A program made the translations under genes and the position numbers. Below are positions 25,372 to 36,899 of a stretch of DNA of 64,000 nt, piece after piece. The notes under the pieces were generated by a model, which had not been told where the DNA came from, made no database searches, and was given only the letters and a program-made list of their open reading frames with translations. The stretch comes from Persicaria tinctoria (taxonomy: Eukaryota; Streptophyta; Magnoliopsida; Caryophyllales; Polygonaceae), in NCBI GenBank assembly GCA_037127255.1, contig JBANSL010000004.1, forward strand, positions 20,467,967 to 20,531,966. Direction: 5' to 3'. Positions within the stretch are counted from its first letter, which is position 1, and every line of letters starts with the position of its first letter.

Positions 25372-28300
25372 TCATCCACCTCTAAAAACAAGTCTCGTCC
25401 CCGAGACTAAAATCACCTTGAAACTGGGGATGAAATTTGAAATTGGTGAGTCCAAGGATCATGCTATTGATCCCGGAAGCATCTCATAAGTGCCCCTATA
25501 AGATCCTCACAGTACCGTTGCCGTGATCATAATATCCCCAATAGACCGTAGCAAGAATGTAATATGGGCCCCTACCACATCCTTACTCCGACGCCTCGGT
25601 CATATCATAACTCAAAACATCACAACGTCCTCTTTAAAACATCGTTCAACACTTCAAGTTCGGCATTAGTCAAAAGCATTCCTAACCTCTCCATTCATCC
25701 TATCATCCACCTCTAATAGCATATATATATCGAACAACAATAGCATCTCACGTCTAATAGCATAACATAATCACCTCAAGAATAGCCACATACCATAGCA
25801 TATCTAGCATCGTATCATATATGGTAGAATTTATCACATCATTTCACGGAAGTTACACACCACATCAATTAGATAAGCACGTTATATCAATCAGCTAAGC
25901 ACATCATACTCATTCTACTGCCAAGCGTCATCACATTAGAGGCCAACAAGTACTTCCGTAAATTAGCATTCCATCGAGTTCAAGGATAACTATGTTAGTA
26001 CTACAGTTCCCTATTGTCAACGGTAACACATCAGAGAATCAACATCGTCTATAGCATAGAATTCGCAGAACATTCGGCCCCAAGTAAAGTATACACTAGA
26101 TCACTACCCCAGGAGAATCTGCCTTACACCCCAATCATGACGAGACACGACCACTACTCACCATCCCTTGCACTAAGATCAACTTCACCGAGGTCTACCA
26201 ACTCAATCCACTACCAGTTTTAGGCACCATTGTATTCCGCTCACATACAACCTTCCTAGCCTCATAACTATTCGCAATCAAACCCAAACCAACTACAAGG
26301 TATCCCAACTCCTATGCCATCAAGCCATCTAAGGGCCAATCCACTTCGACATCCCGATCTAAAATCCTACCTTTCACTCGACTATCATCTCCTAAAGAGA
26401 CATCGCGAATCACCTTGCTAACTTAATCATACTCCCCACACCACTAACCATTCTCACTAACCATCCACCTCTAAGGACCCAACTCATGCTGACCATCTCA
26501 CACCTGACACTCCCGACCAATTCTAATGTGGAACTCAACTAGTGGTACTCCCAACCACGAATCACCATGACCATCAAGCCGACCTACTCTAGATCCTCTT
26601 CCCGACATAATGTACCTAGCTAGACTAGTTCCCTCAACTCCGCATGTTTCCCCAAATTGCTCCAGATCGCGCTTCCTTAAATTTCGAAATCTCTACCACT
26701 TAAACCCTTACGTATCGATCATTATTTTCACCGAATTGCTATGTCATCCTCGTCCGAAGTTCCTAAGCACCGCAACTTCACCAACCTTCAAAAATCTCTC
26801 TAGCGTCCTCAATACCTTCTGCTTTGCCTAGTCCCCAAATCCATGCTCATAATCTCCCTATCTCAACCTTAAGTGCACAGTCTTACTAGGAATCTCAACT
26901 ACATCCTTGCCTAGCTACCAGCCTTTCCTTAAAGATTCATCTCACATCCTCAAATACTTCAATAGCCACAATAACATCCACTCATAAATATCGAGTCATT
27001 CCCTATGCTAAAATCCTCCAACAACGCAGCTAGAAATCCTTCACTCATAAATTCCCCAAACATTACCAATTCTACCTAAATAACCCCAAATACTCATCAC
27101 ACGAACAACCCTGATATGAACAACCTAATATCCCGATCGATAGTTTCCCAAGCAACCTCATACTACTCTTCCTTGGAAATTCCTCAACCTCATCCCTTAC
27201 CGAAATTGCTCCCACTCACAGCACACACCACCTAGTCCCAAATTCTACGATTCCTCAGACGTTCCTTAACCGATCATCCTCGACTCCGCCCACGATCCGC
27301 TCCTAGACTATCTAGACACCTTCCTTGGCACACCAATCTGTCTCACAACACCTCCCTTCAAGAATCCCTTGATCAACTCCTAGCTCGCCCATCCACCTCT
27401 AGAACTATCCTAACTACCTCTACCCAGACTCGATCTCAAAATCACCTTAAAGAAGCCAGTCTAGACCTCATCCAACCACTATCTTATACTGCCCGCACAC
27501 ACTACCTCCCTAGACTACCACTTCTCACTAGGACATTTCCCCCGAAGTCTCGCCATACTACCCCACTCCTCAACTAAGACCTGCTTGGAGCTCAACTATA
27601 CTCACTGACCACTATCTCCGACCAGTCTCAACTCACTCGGCTCTACCTAAGTCAATGCATCCATCTTGCACACCCTCTCGCTCATCTCATGACCAAGAAC
27701 AAAGACTTCAATCCCTCTGCCACTTTCCGACCTAGCTTACCGAAGAATCTCATGACTCAAGCTCAAGAATAAAGCACTCCTATACATATAACCCATATCC
27801 TACTCACCCGCAAGTCAGTATACCAAGCACCAAGGCACATCGTCATAGAAACAAGTTAGTTAGGCAATCATTGCTACCAATTCAGTACATCCGTCATCAC
27901 ACATTCAATTATGTCAGTTCTAGGCCTATCACAAAACATCAATTCCGATTAGTATAGAAGAATCCACGATTTGAATTAAGAACGTCCTTCCTTGAGTCAT
28001 CTAAGAGAATCACGTACGCAGCTACCATCTTTCAAATGTGTTCGTCCTTTGTATACTTTTGGCGACGTCAGTCCTGTGGTCTATGGGTCATGGACCCATC
28101 ACACTTCCGTTGTGTTGCTATGGTGCCACTTGGTCGTCGGTTCTTTCTTGCATGTCGGCGCTCATCGAAGGATTGCAAGGGTTAGAAGTTACAGAGATAG
28201 GGGAGAGACAAGGGCGGATAACACAACTTTCTTAAGAGTTCAGACATGGACAAGGACTAGGGACGACAAGACCAAGGAGAAGATCCCAACCCGAGAGTTA

Positions 28301-29863
28301 CAACGATGCCTTTATAATTGTGGCACGCAAGCACATAAAAATCAAGAGATATAATCACATTATTTCACACTAGTATGCACCTATATCAAGGGATATCGAT
28401 TTATGCATTAATAACATGTTCATATAATCATCTTTTTGTGTGAGCAGAACAAGCTAGCAACCTATCTCATCACATACATCCATATTCACATAGTAAGACT
28501 AAGACGTCACACAATCATATGAGGGCTTATAACTGGGAGGTATATATCCTACATGATACTAGTAATACTTATTAAACATGTACACAGTCATGAGGTCCAA
28601 TGAGGTTCATCTGACATGTTAAGTCATCCAATTCACGTTTTAACATACAACGAGAGTTGACCACACTATCGGGGACCTAGTTCATAGGGAGACAGTAATC
28701 ATGGGAATTCATTACATACGACACATACATCTACTCATAAGTGCAACCATGCAAGGTACAAGGCAAGTCATGCTGCATTATACCAATATACAATTTCATG
28801 AAGTCACAAGGAGGCCATCATTATAACTTGATAGAATTCTCTAAGGACAATCACCGACTCACCACCTCGTTTTCCCGTGGGACGCTAGTATGACTCGCTT
28901 GACACAAGGACATTCACGCCATTTCCGAGAGGTGAGGGTAGAACTCGTGTATAGACTCTTTTGGCAAGGAGACACGGTTGACCAATACGAGACTCAAGAG
29001 GGATGACTCCATAAGATAACGCACTCCTAACTTAGAAGAATGTCGATAATCAAACTCAGGTAACCCCCACATCATACACAATCCCCGAAAGTAGTTAGTT
29101 GACTGACCCAATTTCCCGTAGAGAATGTTGACATTAGGTATGAGACTTGATGGACATCTATGGTTGGAATACAAATAGGACTCAAGTCAAGAGGAACGGA
29201 CGCTCTCGACCCTTACTAACACATCCAAGTGCTTTGGTGGGACGGAGGATGGAATCGGGATTATCAAGGGGCTTGTACTATGGAAGAACTATTCCAACAA
29301 GATAGAAAATCTGATTACATAAGAACAAGGTTTCCTCCCGCTATCTTGTTTCCACAGTTATTCAACACATGATTCAAGTCAAGGCGTACTAATTAGTTCG
29401 CTATCCTAAGCACAATAGAGCACTCATCACGGAAGCAATCAACAAGATTAATATGATCTTCTTCGAGGAGGATCGCCCTGGGGCCCAATTGCATATATTT
29501 ACATATATAAACGTAAGCATAGAGACGATCTATGTCGTCCTTCGAGGGACGACTGACCGGAGGGGCAAAACCTCACGGCCTCCTAACTCAACACTCCAAC
29601 CTCCGTGGTGTTCCTTGGAGACTTCTAGGCCCATCTGTAAATAAAAGCTAGTATTTTGCCTACCATTCCCCGAATTCTACATCCATAAGGGATATCTACC
29701 GCTTGGGTCTCTAACCACGAGATTATTTCCCCTTTATTCATTTTAGGTTTTAAGTCCAATTAAATTCATTTTGTCCTTTATAAAATATTTTCCAAAACCA
29801 TTTGAAAACATTGGGCGATTTTCAAAACCTCTTCAACCTATTGTACTCGGATTGCAAAACCTC
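25372..29863 (-). other. Internal region of the LTR element, no coding domain
   Basis: About 4.5 kb of compositionally ordinary DNA in which I find no zinc knuckle, protease, reverse transcriptase, RNase H or integrase motif on either strand. Reading frames are short and unrelated to known families. Confidence 0.6.
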
Positions 29864-29876
29864 AGCTCTGATACCA
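29864..29876 (-). other. Primer-binding site (initiator Met-tRNA)
   Basis: On the minus strand the word TGGTATCAGAGCT is complementary to the 3' end of initiator Met-tRNA. It lies 4 bp from the LTR at 29881, the spacing expected for a plant Ty3 primer-binding site, and fixes the orientation of the element. Confidence 0.9.
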
Positions 29877-29880
29877 CCTT

Positions 29881-32026
29881 TGTAACGGCCCGGGATTATG
29901 ATTCCCGAGTTACGTTTCGAGGGATAAAACCCCTCGTTAGGATCTTGCGCCCCGAGTACAGGTTGAAGGTTTGAAATCAATATGTGCAGTTTAAAGTGGG
30001 ATTTCGCACCCAAATCCGGAAGGTCCGTTGGGGACCCCGGGGTAAACCCCTGTACCTGTCCTAAGTCTACAACGTAGGAAATCTGTTATCATGCAAATGG
30101 CATAAGTCTACATCCAACTATTAAGCACTCAAGCACACCTCAATCAATAGAACAGGTAACATATTATGAAAGTCATTTCATCGCATCATCCATTCCCCAA
30201 GACCACATCGTTCTCCATAAATCATTCAACCAATTCCGCATGTTCATATACATCATTTCCGCATATACCTCAACGGTTCATCAAGATCATAAGACATAAT
30301 TTGTCTGATATAAAATCCTACTAGATCGTCATAATTATCCAACATTTAATCTCCTATAATGATTCATCACAAGTCATGCTATTAGTCATACATATCATAC
30401 TGTTATTCAAACGATCATATTATCAGGCTAGTTAGTCATCGAATAAGTCTTAGTCCCAAGTTAGTTTCAAAACAGTTTCAAATCCCAGTTAAATAGTTAA
30501 GTATTCCGACCATTGAAAATACTCGCCAAATTCTCTTTTAAATTTATTCATTAGATTACTTTCCAACCTTGAAATTCTTTTTCAAATTACCTTTAAAATC
30601 TATAAGTTCAAATGATATATTTTAACCCCCGATAATATTTTATTTTATTTTAAATACCATTAATTATTTAAATAAGTAAACGGTTAAATCCGAACCGAAT
30701 CAACCCCATTTAAACCCAACCAAACCGAACCAAACCAAACCGAACCATTAATAAAAACCCATACGGTGGAATATATAACAAAACAAGGAGGTCCCCACAA
30801 AGCCACGTTGGCACCTTCTTTCTCCGAAATCAAATGGAGAAGCCCGCCCGCCGGCTGCAGCTGCTCGACGCCACCGTGCTCGTGCCCAGACTCACCCAGA
30901 CTCGGACTCCCGCCTCCCACGCTCCTTCTCGCTGCTTGCTCGCGGTCGCTCGCCTCTGCTCAGCCTCGCTCGCAAGCTCTTGCTCGCGATCGCTCATCCG
31001 CTACCTGCTCAGCCTCGCCGGAGTTCTTGCCGGAGCTATCGAGCCCATCCGACGTCCCACACTCAGCTCACATACACTCACGCTCAACCACAGCCCGACC
31101 CAAGACAGAATCGAATCAAAACAGAGGAGGGAAAGACGGAAGCTTACCGAGGTGATTTCGCGACTTCGGAGCTCTCGATCGGAGGTTTGAGCGTCGTCGG
31201 AGGCTCGCGATGGCTCGTCGGACCTGCGTGGGACATGGGTGAGCGCGATGATAGGGCTCGAGAGGGGTTTGGATCGGAAACGAAGGAGAACGGCTTATCG
31301 GAAGGTTGGTTCACGATCAAACGGACGGGGATCTTCGGAGGCTCGTCGATGACGTTGGGCGGCTCCTGGGTGGCTCCGGTGTGGCGTTGGACGTCGATGG
31401 AGGTGCGGGATAGTGATGTTACTGCTGTGGTCTCAGAGAGGAAGGTCGAAGATGGTTGGGCGGTGGTTCAAAGGTGCGGCGACGGTGAAGCCGTGAGATG
31501 GTGGTGGAGATGATGAGAAAAGGAGACAGTGATGGTGAAATGGTGATGGAGTGCAGCAGAAGAGTGGGTAGGAGCTGAAGAATCTGAAGAAGGGAGAGGT
31601 TTGAAGTGATGGGGGATGGTGTACAGTAGAAGGGAATGGGGTAGCTGGCTCCTCCGGGTTGCAGAGGGTAGGGGAGGGGCTGATTTGATGGGAACTGGTG
31701 GGGGATTGGACCGGTAATAAATGCGGCCTTAGTCAAATCACATACCCAGTAAAATAATCCCGAATACGTAAATTTTGAAACCCAAAATTAGTTTTCGAAT
31801 GTTAGTTTCCCCGAATCCCGCTCTCTCGATTAATTAGATTTTTAAAACAAAAGAGGATATCGCTATCCAATAATTAATTTGAGTTTTCGAGGTAAAACGA
31901 CGGAAATTATTCGCCAAATTTTATATTTCAGTCGGAATCCGCTAAATGAGTTTTAAATTCAGTTTAAGTTCATTTTTAATTTCTTTTTTCCGAAAAATTT
32001 GGATTTTGAAAATCCGAGCCTTTACG
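29881..32026 (-). repeat. LTR (5' LTR in element orientation)
   Basis: This 2146-bp copy matches 23229-25371. Its outer end reads TTTACG where the other copy has TTTACA, so the terminal A has changed. The pair are alike enough to suggest a moderately young insertion, but I did not count differences. Confidence 0.92.
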
Positions 32027-32449
32027 TTGACTACAGTGGCTAATCACATATGCCAATTAATCAAAGATAAATAAGTTCTTTTCAAGTTTGATTGCAACTG
32101 TACACCAAATTATTTCATAAACAAAAAGGGAACCCTACCCAATTACATCTTGCCATAAAAGGGCACACAAATACACAATATTATTATACACAACTTTTTC
32201 AAACATTTGTTTGGATCATTATTTGGTTATTCAATAATATTTTATACTTCTTTTTTTCCCCTCGCAAATGTGCCATGGTTATTCAATAATATTTTATACT
32301 TCTTTTTTTTCTTCTATTGCTCTTTGGCATTCCCTCCCATTCCTCATCTTCCATTTAATATGAGTTTATCAGTTGTCTTCAACTCTTCACTTTTATCCTA
32401 ATTTCCTTTTGATCACGATGTTGCATTTTCCCTTTTAATTTATGATTTT

Positions 32450-33015
32450 GTTACTATATTTCAGTCTTTTGTACACAATGTTGAAGCTCTCTGGTCGAAT
32501 GGGTTTCGCTTTGTGACAGGCTTGGCATAGCAGCGATCATGGTTACTTGACAAGGTATGTTCAAAAAGAGATTATATGAGTTATGCTAATTTCTAAACCA
32601 TGTAATCTACTGCTTATACATAGCATTATTTTAAACTATTGTAGGTGGAACATTTCCTCTTACTGGGAATCAAGTGCAATGGTTTCTTCTTTTGATTTGA
32701 AAGAGATTGTAGAACCTATGATGAAATCTTTTACCGAGTCAATAGATGGTTCCAACATATAGATCAAAGAACGTGCTTTAGTGTGGCACCAACTGTATAA
32801 AGATCCCGATTTTGGTCAATGGCAATCAATGGAGTTGGTGATTCACCTACAAAATTTGCTTGCAAACGAACCTGTGCATTTCAAGATAGTGCAGCATATT
32901 GTTGAGGTTATTCCACAAGCATGCTCTGCTTCTATTTACGGAAAAAAAAATGGTAGTGTTAAACTCATGCAAAGTTTCCTTGATGCTGTTTCATTCTTTT
33001 TTTTGTTACTTTAGG
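32450..33015 (+). pseudogene. Unidentified gene fragment carried in the Helitron
   Basis: The frame around 32650-32960 reads like coding sequence: a helical stretch with KEIVEPMMKSF, ALVWHQLYKDPDFGQWQS and MELVIHLQNLL, then VHFKIVQHIVEVIPQACS. There is one stop at about 32759 and a loss of frame after about 32965. Segments before it end in GT and start after AG, so it may be two exons with an intron (about 32555-32642). I do not recognise the protein; the composition fits an ARM/HEAT-like helical protein. Helitrons commonly pick up host gene pieces, so capture is the natural reading. Confidence 0.45.
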
Positions 33016-33898
33016 GGATAAGCAAATGACTTGCTTTGGAAAGGGTTATCTCATCAATACAGTACAAGAACTGCAACCATATTTGATTAATTAGCAATCC
33101 AATCTAATCTTTAAAACATAATTTTTTAGTTTTGTCATTTTATTTCTGAAATTTTGCAGCTCTCCGTCCTTTTTAAATTTCATTTCATTAACTCGGTTTC
33201 TACAATTCATTTCCTATATCTTAGTTGATAAAATTCATATCTGTTATTTTATTCTACCATTTAATTTGTGAAATTCATTTACCTTGATGTTGTATCTATG
33301 ATCTATCTATTAGAGGTAAATTGTACGTATAATTTATCCCAAATCTTTTACTCTTTCCTAATTTAATTATGCTTTTTTTATATTTATTTTTATTCTTTCA
33401 TATATACTCTTCTGCTCTTCTTTTCTAATCGGTTTGACTTCCTCTTATATCATCCCTTACATTCTATTCCTCTAAATTAAATAAAACAAATTATTCTTTT
33501 CCTTCTTTATTTATTTGTCTTCCTATACCATGTTGTACATTTGGTTCATTATTCAACTTTTTATTTTTTTTATTTTTTTGGTGAACAATTATTCAACTTT
33601 TTATATTTACCATTTAATATGTATATAATATATTATTAACCTATAAATGATAGCAATCATACGAATTCATCCCTTTATATTAATCTATATTTTTTGTCTT
33701 CAAGATTTGCATCGATGAATCCTATAGCACCAACTCTGTGCATTTTGTGAACACCTATGTCATTCAAGAACAACAGTGTTGTATTAGGATTTCCAAACAT
33801 TTGTTTATATTTTATTTGGTTATTCCTTATAATAAATATTTTATATTCTAATTTATTTTTTTCATCGCATCCGCGCCATGACGCGGGTATAACACTAG

Positions 33899-34359
33899 TA
33901 AACTCTTAATTTAGAAGAGTTTAGGATGATGTGTCAATTTTAGAGGCATTTTAGGAGTTTTGACCAATTTTTTTTTTTTCCATTTTTGTTTGATTTTCTT
34001 TAATTCTCCTTTTTTTCTTCGTATTCCTTTAATTTTACTATCTATCTATATCTATATCTATATAAACTCTTAATTTAGAAGAGTTTAGGATGCTGTGTCA
34101 ATTTTAGAGGCATTTTAGGAGTTTTGACCAATATTTTTTTTGCCATTTTTGTTTGATTTTCTTTAATTCTCCTTTTTTTCTCCGTTTTCCTTTAATTTTA
34201 CTATCTATCTATATAAACTCTTAATTTAGAAGAGTTTAGGATGATGTGTCAATTTTAGAGGCATCTTAGGAGTTTTGACCAAATTTTTTTTTTCCATTTT
34301 TTTTTGATTTTCTTTAATTCTCCTTTTTTTCGTCGTTTTCCTTTAATTTTGTTATCTAT
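33899..34359 (+). repeat. Tandem array, right part (three units of about 150-165 bp)
   Basis: Units are anchored at 33899, 34063 and 34214 by the same TAAACTCTTAATTTAGAAG start as in 20921-21512. They are shorter than the left units because of shorter pyrimidine tracts. The first unit lacks its TCTATA lead, which lies on the other side of the Helitron. Confidence 0.88.
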
Positions 34360-34449
34360 TGGGCTTAATTCAAAACATTAAATTACATCCAATATAACTA
34401 TTAGGCTTAACCCAAATTTATTTACTAACTATTAAGCCTAATTCAAAAC

Positions 34450-34720
34450 ATTGAATATAACTATTGATTATGACACATCACATTTAAACAATGTTATAAT
34501 AAAATTGATATTATTATTACTGAATAATTTAAAATATCTATATTTATGTATTATACTTTACATAAGATTTTTAAAAAATATTTTTTGAGAGAATTATAAG
34601 ATACATTTATTGTAAAGTTTTTTGATAATTTTTATCTTAACATTTATTAATATTTTATAATATTTTTATATATAATATTTTAGTTTTAAAAAATGCGCCG
34701 TGTCGAGAGAATTGTACTAG
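34450..34720 (+). mobile_element. Small Helitron remnant, plus strand
   Basis: The 3' end reads GAGAATTGTACTAG (34720) followed by T. The body shares CACATCACATTTAAACAA and AATTTAAAATATCTATATTT with the minus-strand copy at 35010-35330. Its 5' end and 3' hairpin are not clear, so the start is approximate. Confidence 0.55.
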
Positions 34721-35009
34721 TTTTTGTAAAAAAAACAAACATTACTTAATTATGAAAAAATTGACTTAATTTTCACATTTAAAATGGATAATAACCAATT
34801 TTTTTCATTTTAATAAATGGAAAATATAAGAAATCAACTTCTCTTGTTTGGATAAATAAATTGAAAGATTTGATTAGAAACCCGTGGAAAATAGATATAA
34901 AATTGGTAAAAAAATGGAAGGAAAATCAATCTCACCAAAATGATGGAAAATCTAATTTAAAGTGTCAATATAATTTTTATCATTACCCTCTTCATTTGAG
35001 TGAATATAA

Positions 35010-35330
35010 CTAGTACAATTCTCGCGCCATGACACGATTTTTAAAACTAAATTCTAAATTATGAGAATAAATTAATAATATATATTATAAATAAAAAATA
35101 ATATAAAAATCATAAAAATCTTTAACATAAATGTATCTTATGAATATTTTAGATTTGTTTTTAAATCTCATTTAAAGCAGTATACATAAATATAGATATT
35201 TTAAATCACTCGGTAAAAAAAAATATCATTGTGACTTTGTTTAAATGTGATGTGGAATAATCAAAATCTAAAATGACGTGGGTTATGCCACATCATCATA
35301 AATGCTTATATATTAAGTAGTATATATAGA
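35010..35330 (-). mobile_element. Complete 321-bp mini-Helitron, minus strand
   Basis: On the minus strand it begins TCTATATATACTACTTAAT after A (plus 35331), and ends with a hairpin (TCGTG-TCATGG-CGCGA, one G-T pair) then GAATTGTACTAG before T (plus 35009). The ends and A/T target match the Helitron rules. It has no coding capacity. Confidence 0.75.
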
Positions 35331-35618
35331 TTAAATATTTATATTATATAAGGATTTACATGTAAATTAATAGTGAGCATTAGATTATATTAAATTCAAT
35401 ATTTTGAATGAAGCGTAATAGCTAGTAAATATGTTAAAAATAAAAGAAAAAATGTGATTGGTTTAAAAGGATAAAGGAAAGAAGAAGAAAAATTGAAGGA
35501 AAGAAATTAGATTGATTTAAACAACTAAAAAAAGGTAGGGATGTCACATAGGTTAAAACTCTTCTATTTTAATGCGTTTTTTTTTTATTTACAGTAGGCA
35601 AAAAGTAGGCCTTCCTTA

Positions 35619-36899
35619 CTACTGTAAGGAGCGACCATGATCATCCCGATGGATGATGTTACATAATTCCCCAATCATGGGGAGATTCGAGTATGAACAA
35701 GTATCCCTAGATCTAGAGATGAAATCAACCGCTTTGTTTGCTTCCCTATAGCAGTGCCGGAAGTCTATGCTGATGAAGCTGGTCCTAAGATTCCTGATGA
35801 ATTCCACTTCTCTTGATATTTCCCATCTGACAAAGGAGGTTTCGTTGATTGCTCTGACAGCGTCCAGACAATCACCTTCAATAATCACTCTTCTTAGCCC
35901 CTTGGATCGAGCTAATTCTACACCTGCACAGAAAGCTGAGATCTCCGTTTGAATGGGAGATTTAGCCGTCGATTCTAATTGAAAAATATCCACCACAGCA
36001 CCATGGTGGTCCCTAATCAATTCACCCACCTGGCTGTCACCTATTGTTTTGAAGAAGCCATCTACATTGATTTTAAAGATCTCTGGCGGAGGTTTGGTCC
36101 ATCTTGAGTTTCGGTTTCGTTTCGAGATATTTTTGTTATTCTTAGTTCTACCAGGGTTTAGGTTTGTCCATTCTTTGAAGTCGACAAAGATCCTTATGGC
36201 TAATTGGTGATGATCGTTTGAATTTTTATTTCTAAAAATGTTATCATTTCTGGCTTCCCAAATCCTTTGCCAGATAAAGCATAGTTCTTCAATTCTTCTC
36301 CTGTCTGTATTAGGGTTAATAATTTCATTTATATCTATATTTGCCACTGGTAGCAGGGGAGCAGTCTTATGAGTCAACTGTTCATAGGCTGCTGTTGTGA
36401 TCTTTGTAAAAGGACACTGCAAAAATAGGTGGTTATTGTCTTCCTTATTACAATTGCAGAAACAGCAGCCAGCGGGGACTCTGTTATAATATCTGTTGAG
36501 TCTATCTGTTGTGGGTAAGCTTTCATTGGCTATTTTCCAGAGAAAGTTTCTAGATCTTGGTGGAATGTTTAGTTTCCAAATCCAGTTTTGATCACTCATG
36601 CTAATGTTGTTTTGATGCCTTAGGTGCCTAGCTGATTGTGTTGAGAATTGCCCATCCGAGTTAAATTTCCATACTAAAGTATCCTGAGTATCCCAACTCG
36701 GAATTTTAATTTCTGAAATTTTCATGACAATGTGATCAGGGAAAATGTCTTTTAGGAGTGGGAGGTCCCACTGTTTATTAGAGTTAAACAACTGATTGAC
36801 TTTTAGCTGTGGATCAAAAGAGTTTTGGAAGGTAGATAGATCAGTGTTTAAAAGCCAGGGATCTCTCCAGACATTTATAGATTCGCCATTTCCTACAAC
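35619..36899 (-). pseudogene. LINE ORF2 C-terminus: zinc-binding and RNase H domains
   Basis: The frame continues directly from the reverse transcriptase frame after a single stop at 36900-36902. It has WKLNIPPRSRNFLWKIANESLP and CCFCNCNKEDNNHLFLQCPF (zinc-binding region of plant LINE reverse transcriptases). RNase H follows, with KINVDGFF, IIEGDCLDA and FRHCYREANKAVDFIS. All main catalytic acidic positions are present. Confidence 0.93.

Larger units (their letters stand above)
23229..32026 (-). mobile_element. Non-autonomous LTR retrotransposon (Ty3-like, minus strand)
   Basis: Two LTRs (23229-25371 and 29881-32026) flank a 4.5-kb internal region. The primer-binding site for initiator Met-tRNA lies next to the right LTR (29876-29864, minus strand), so the element reads right to left. 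The polypurine-like tract is at about 25390-25372. The target duplication is TTGAT (23224-23228) against TTGAC (32027-32031), one mismatch. The internal region has no gag or pol frame on either strand, only short frames, so it is a large non-autonomous derivative. Near the polypurine tract, CTCGGGGACGAGACT recalls the 3' end of Tekay-type chromovirus elements. Confidence 0.88.
21513..33898 (+). mobile_element. Helitron split by a nested LTR retrotransposon
   Basis: The 5' end is TCTATATAACTACTTAATTCAG, preceded by A (21512). The 3' end is a hairpin (CCGCG-loop-CGCGG, 33871-33886) followed by GTATAACACTAG and then T (33899). These are the classic Helitron ends: 5' TC, 3' hairpin plus CTAG, insertion between A and T. 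Joining the flanks restores an uninterrupted unit of the surrounding tandem array. Without the 8.8-kb retrotransposon at 23229-32026 the Helitron is about 3.6 kb. It encodes no Rep/helicase, so it is non-autonomous. Inside are a 5' CT-rich gene-like leader with an internal duplication and an exon-like fragment at about 32650-32960. Confidence 0.85.

Noticed and set aside
27121..27165. Chromodomain-like EVAWETIDRDIR on the minus strand in the LTR element
   Set aside because: It is too far from the polypurine tract, stops are adjacent and no other pol motif is near.
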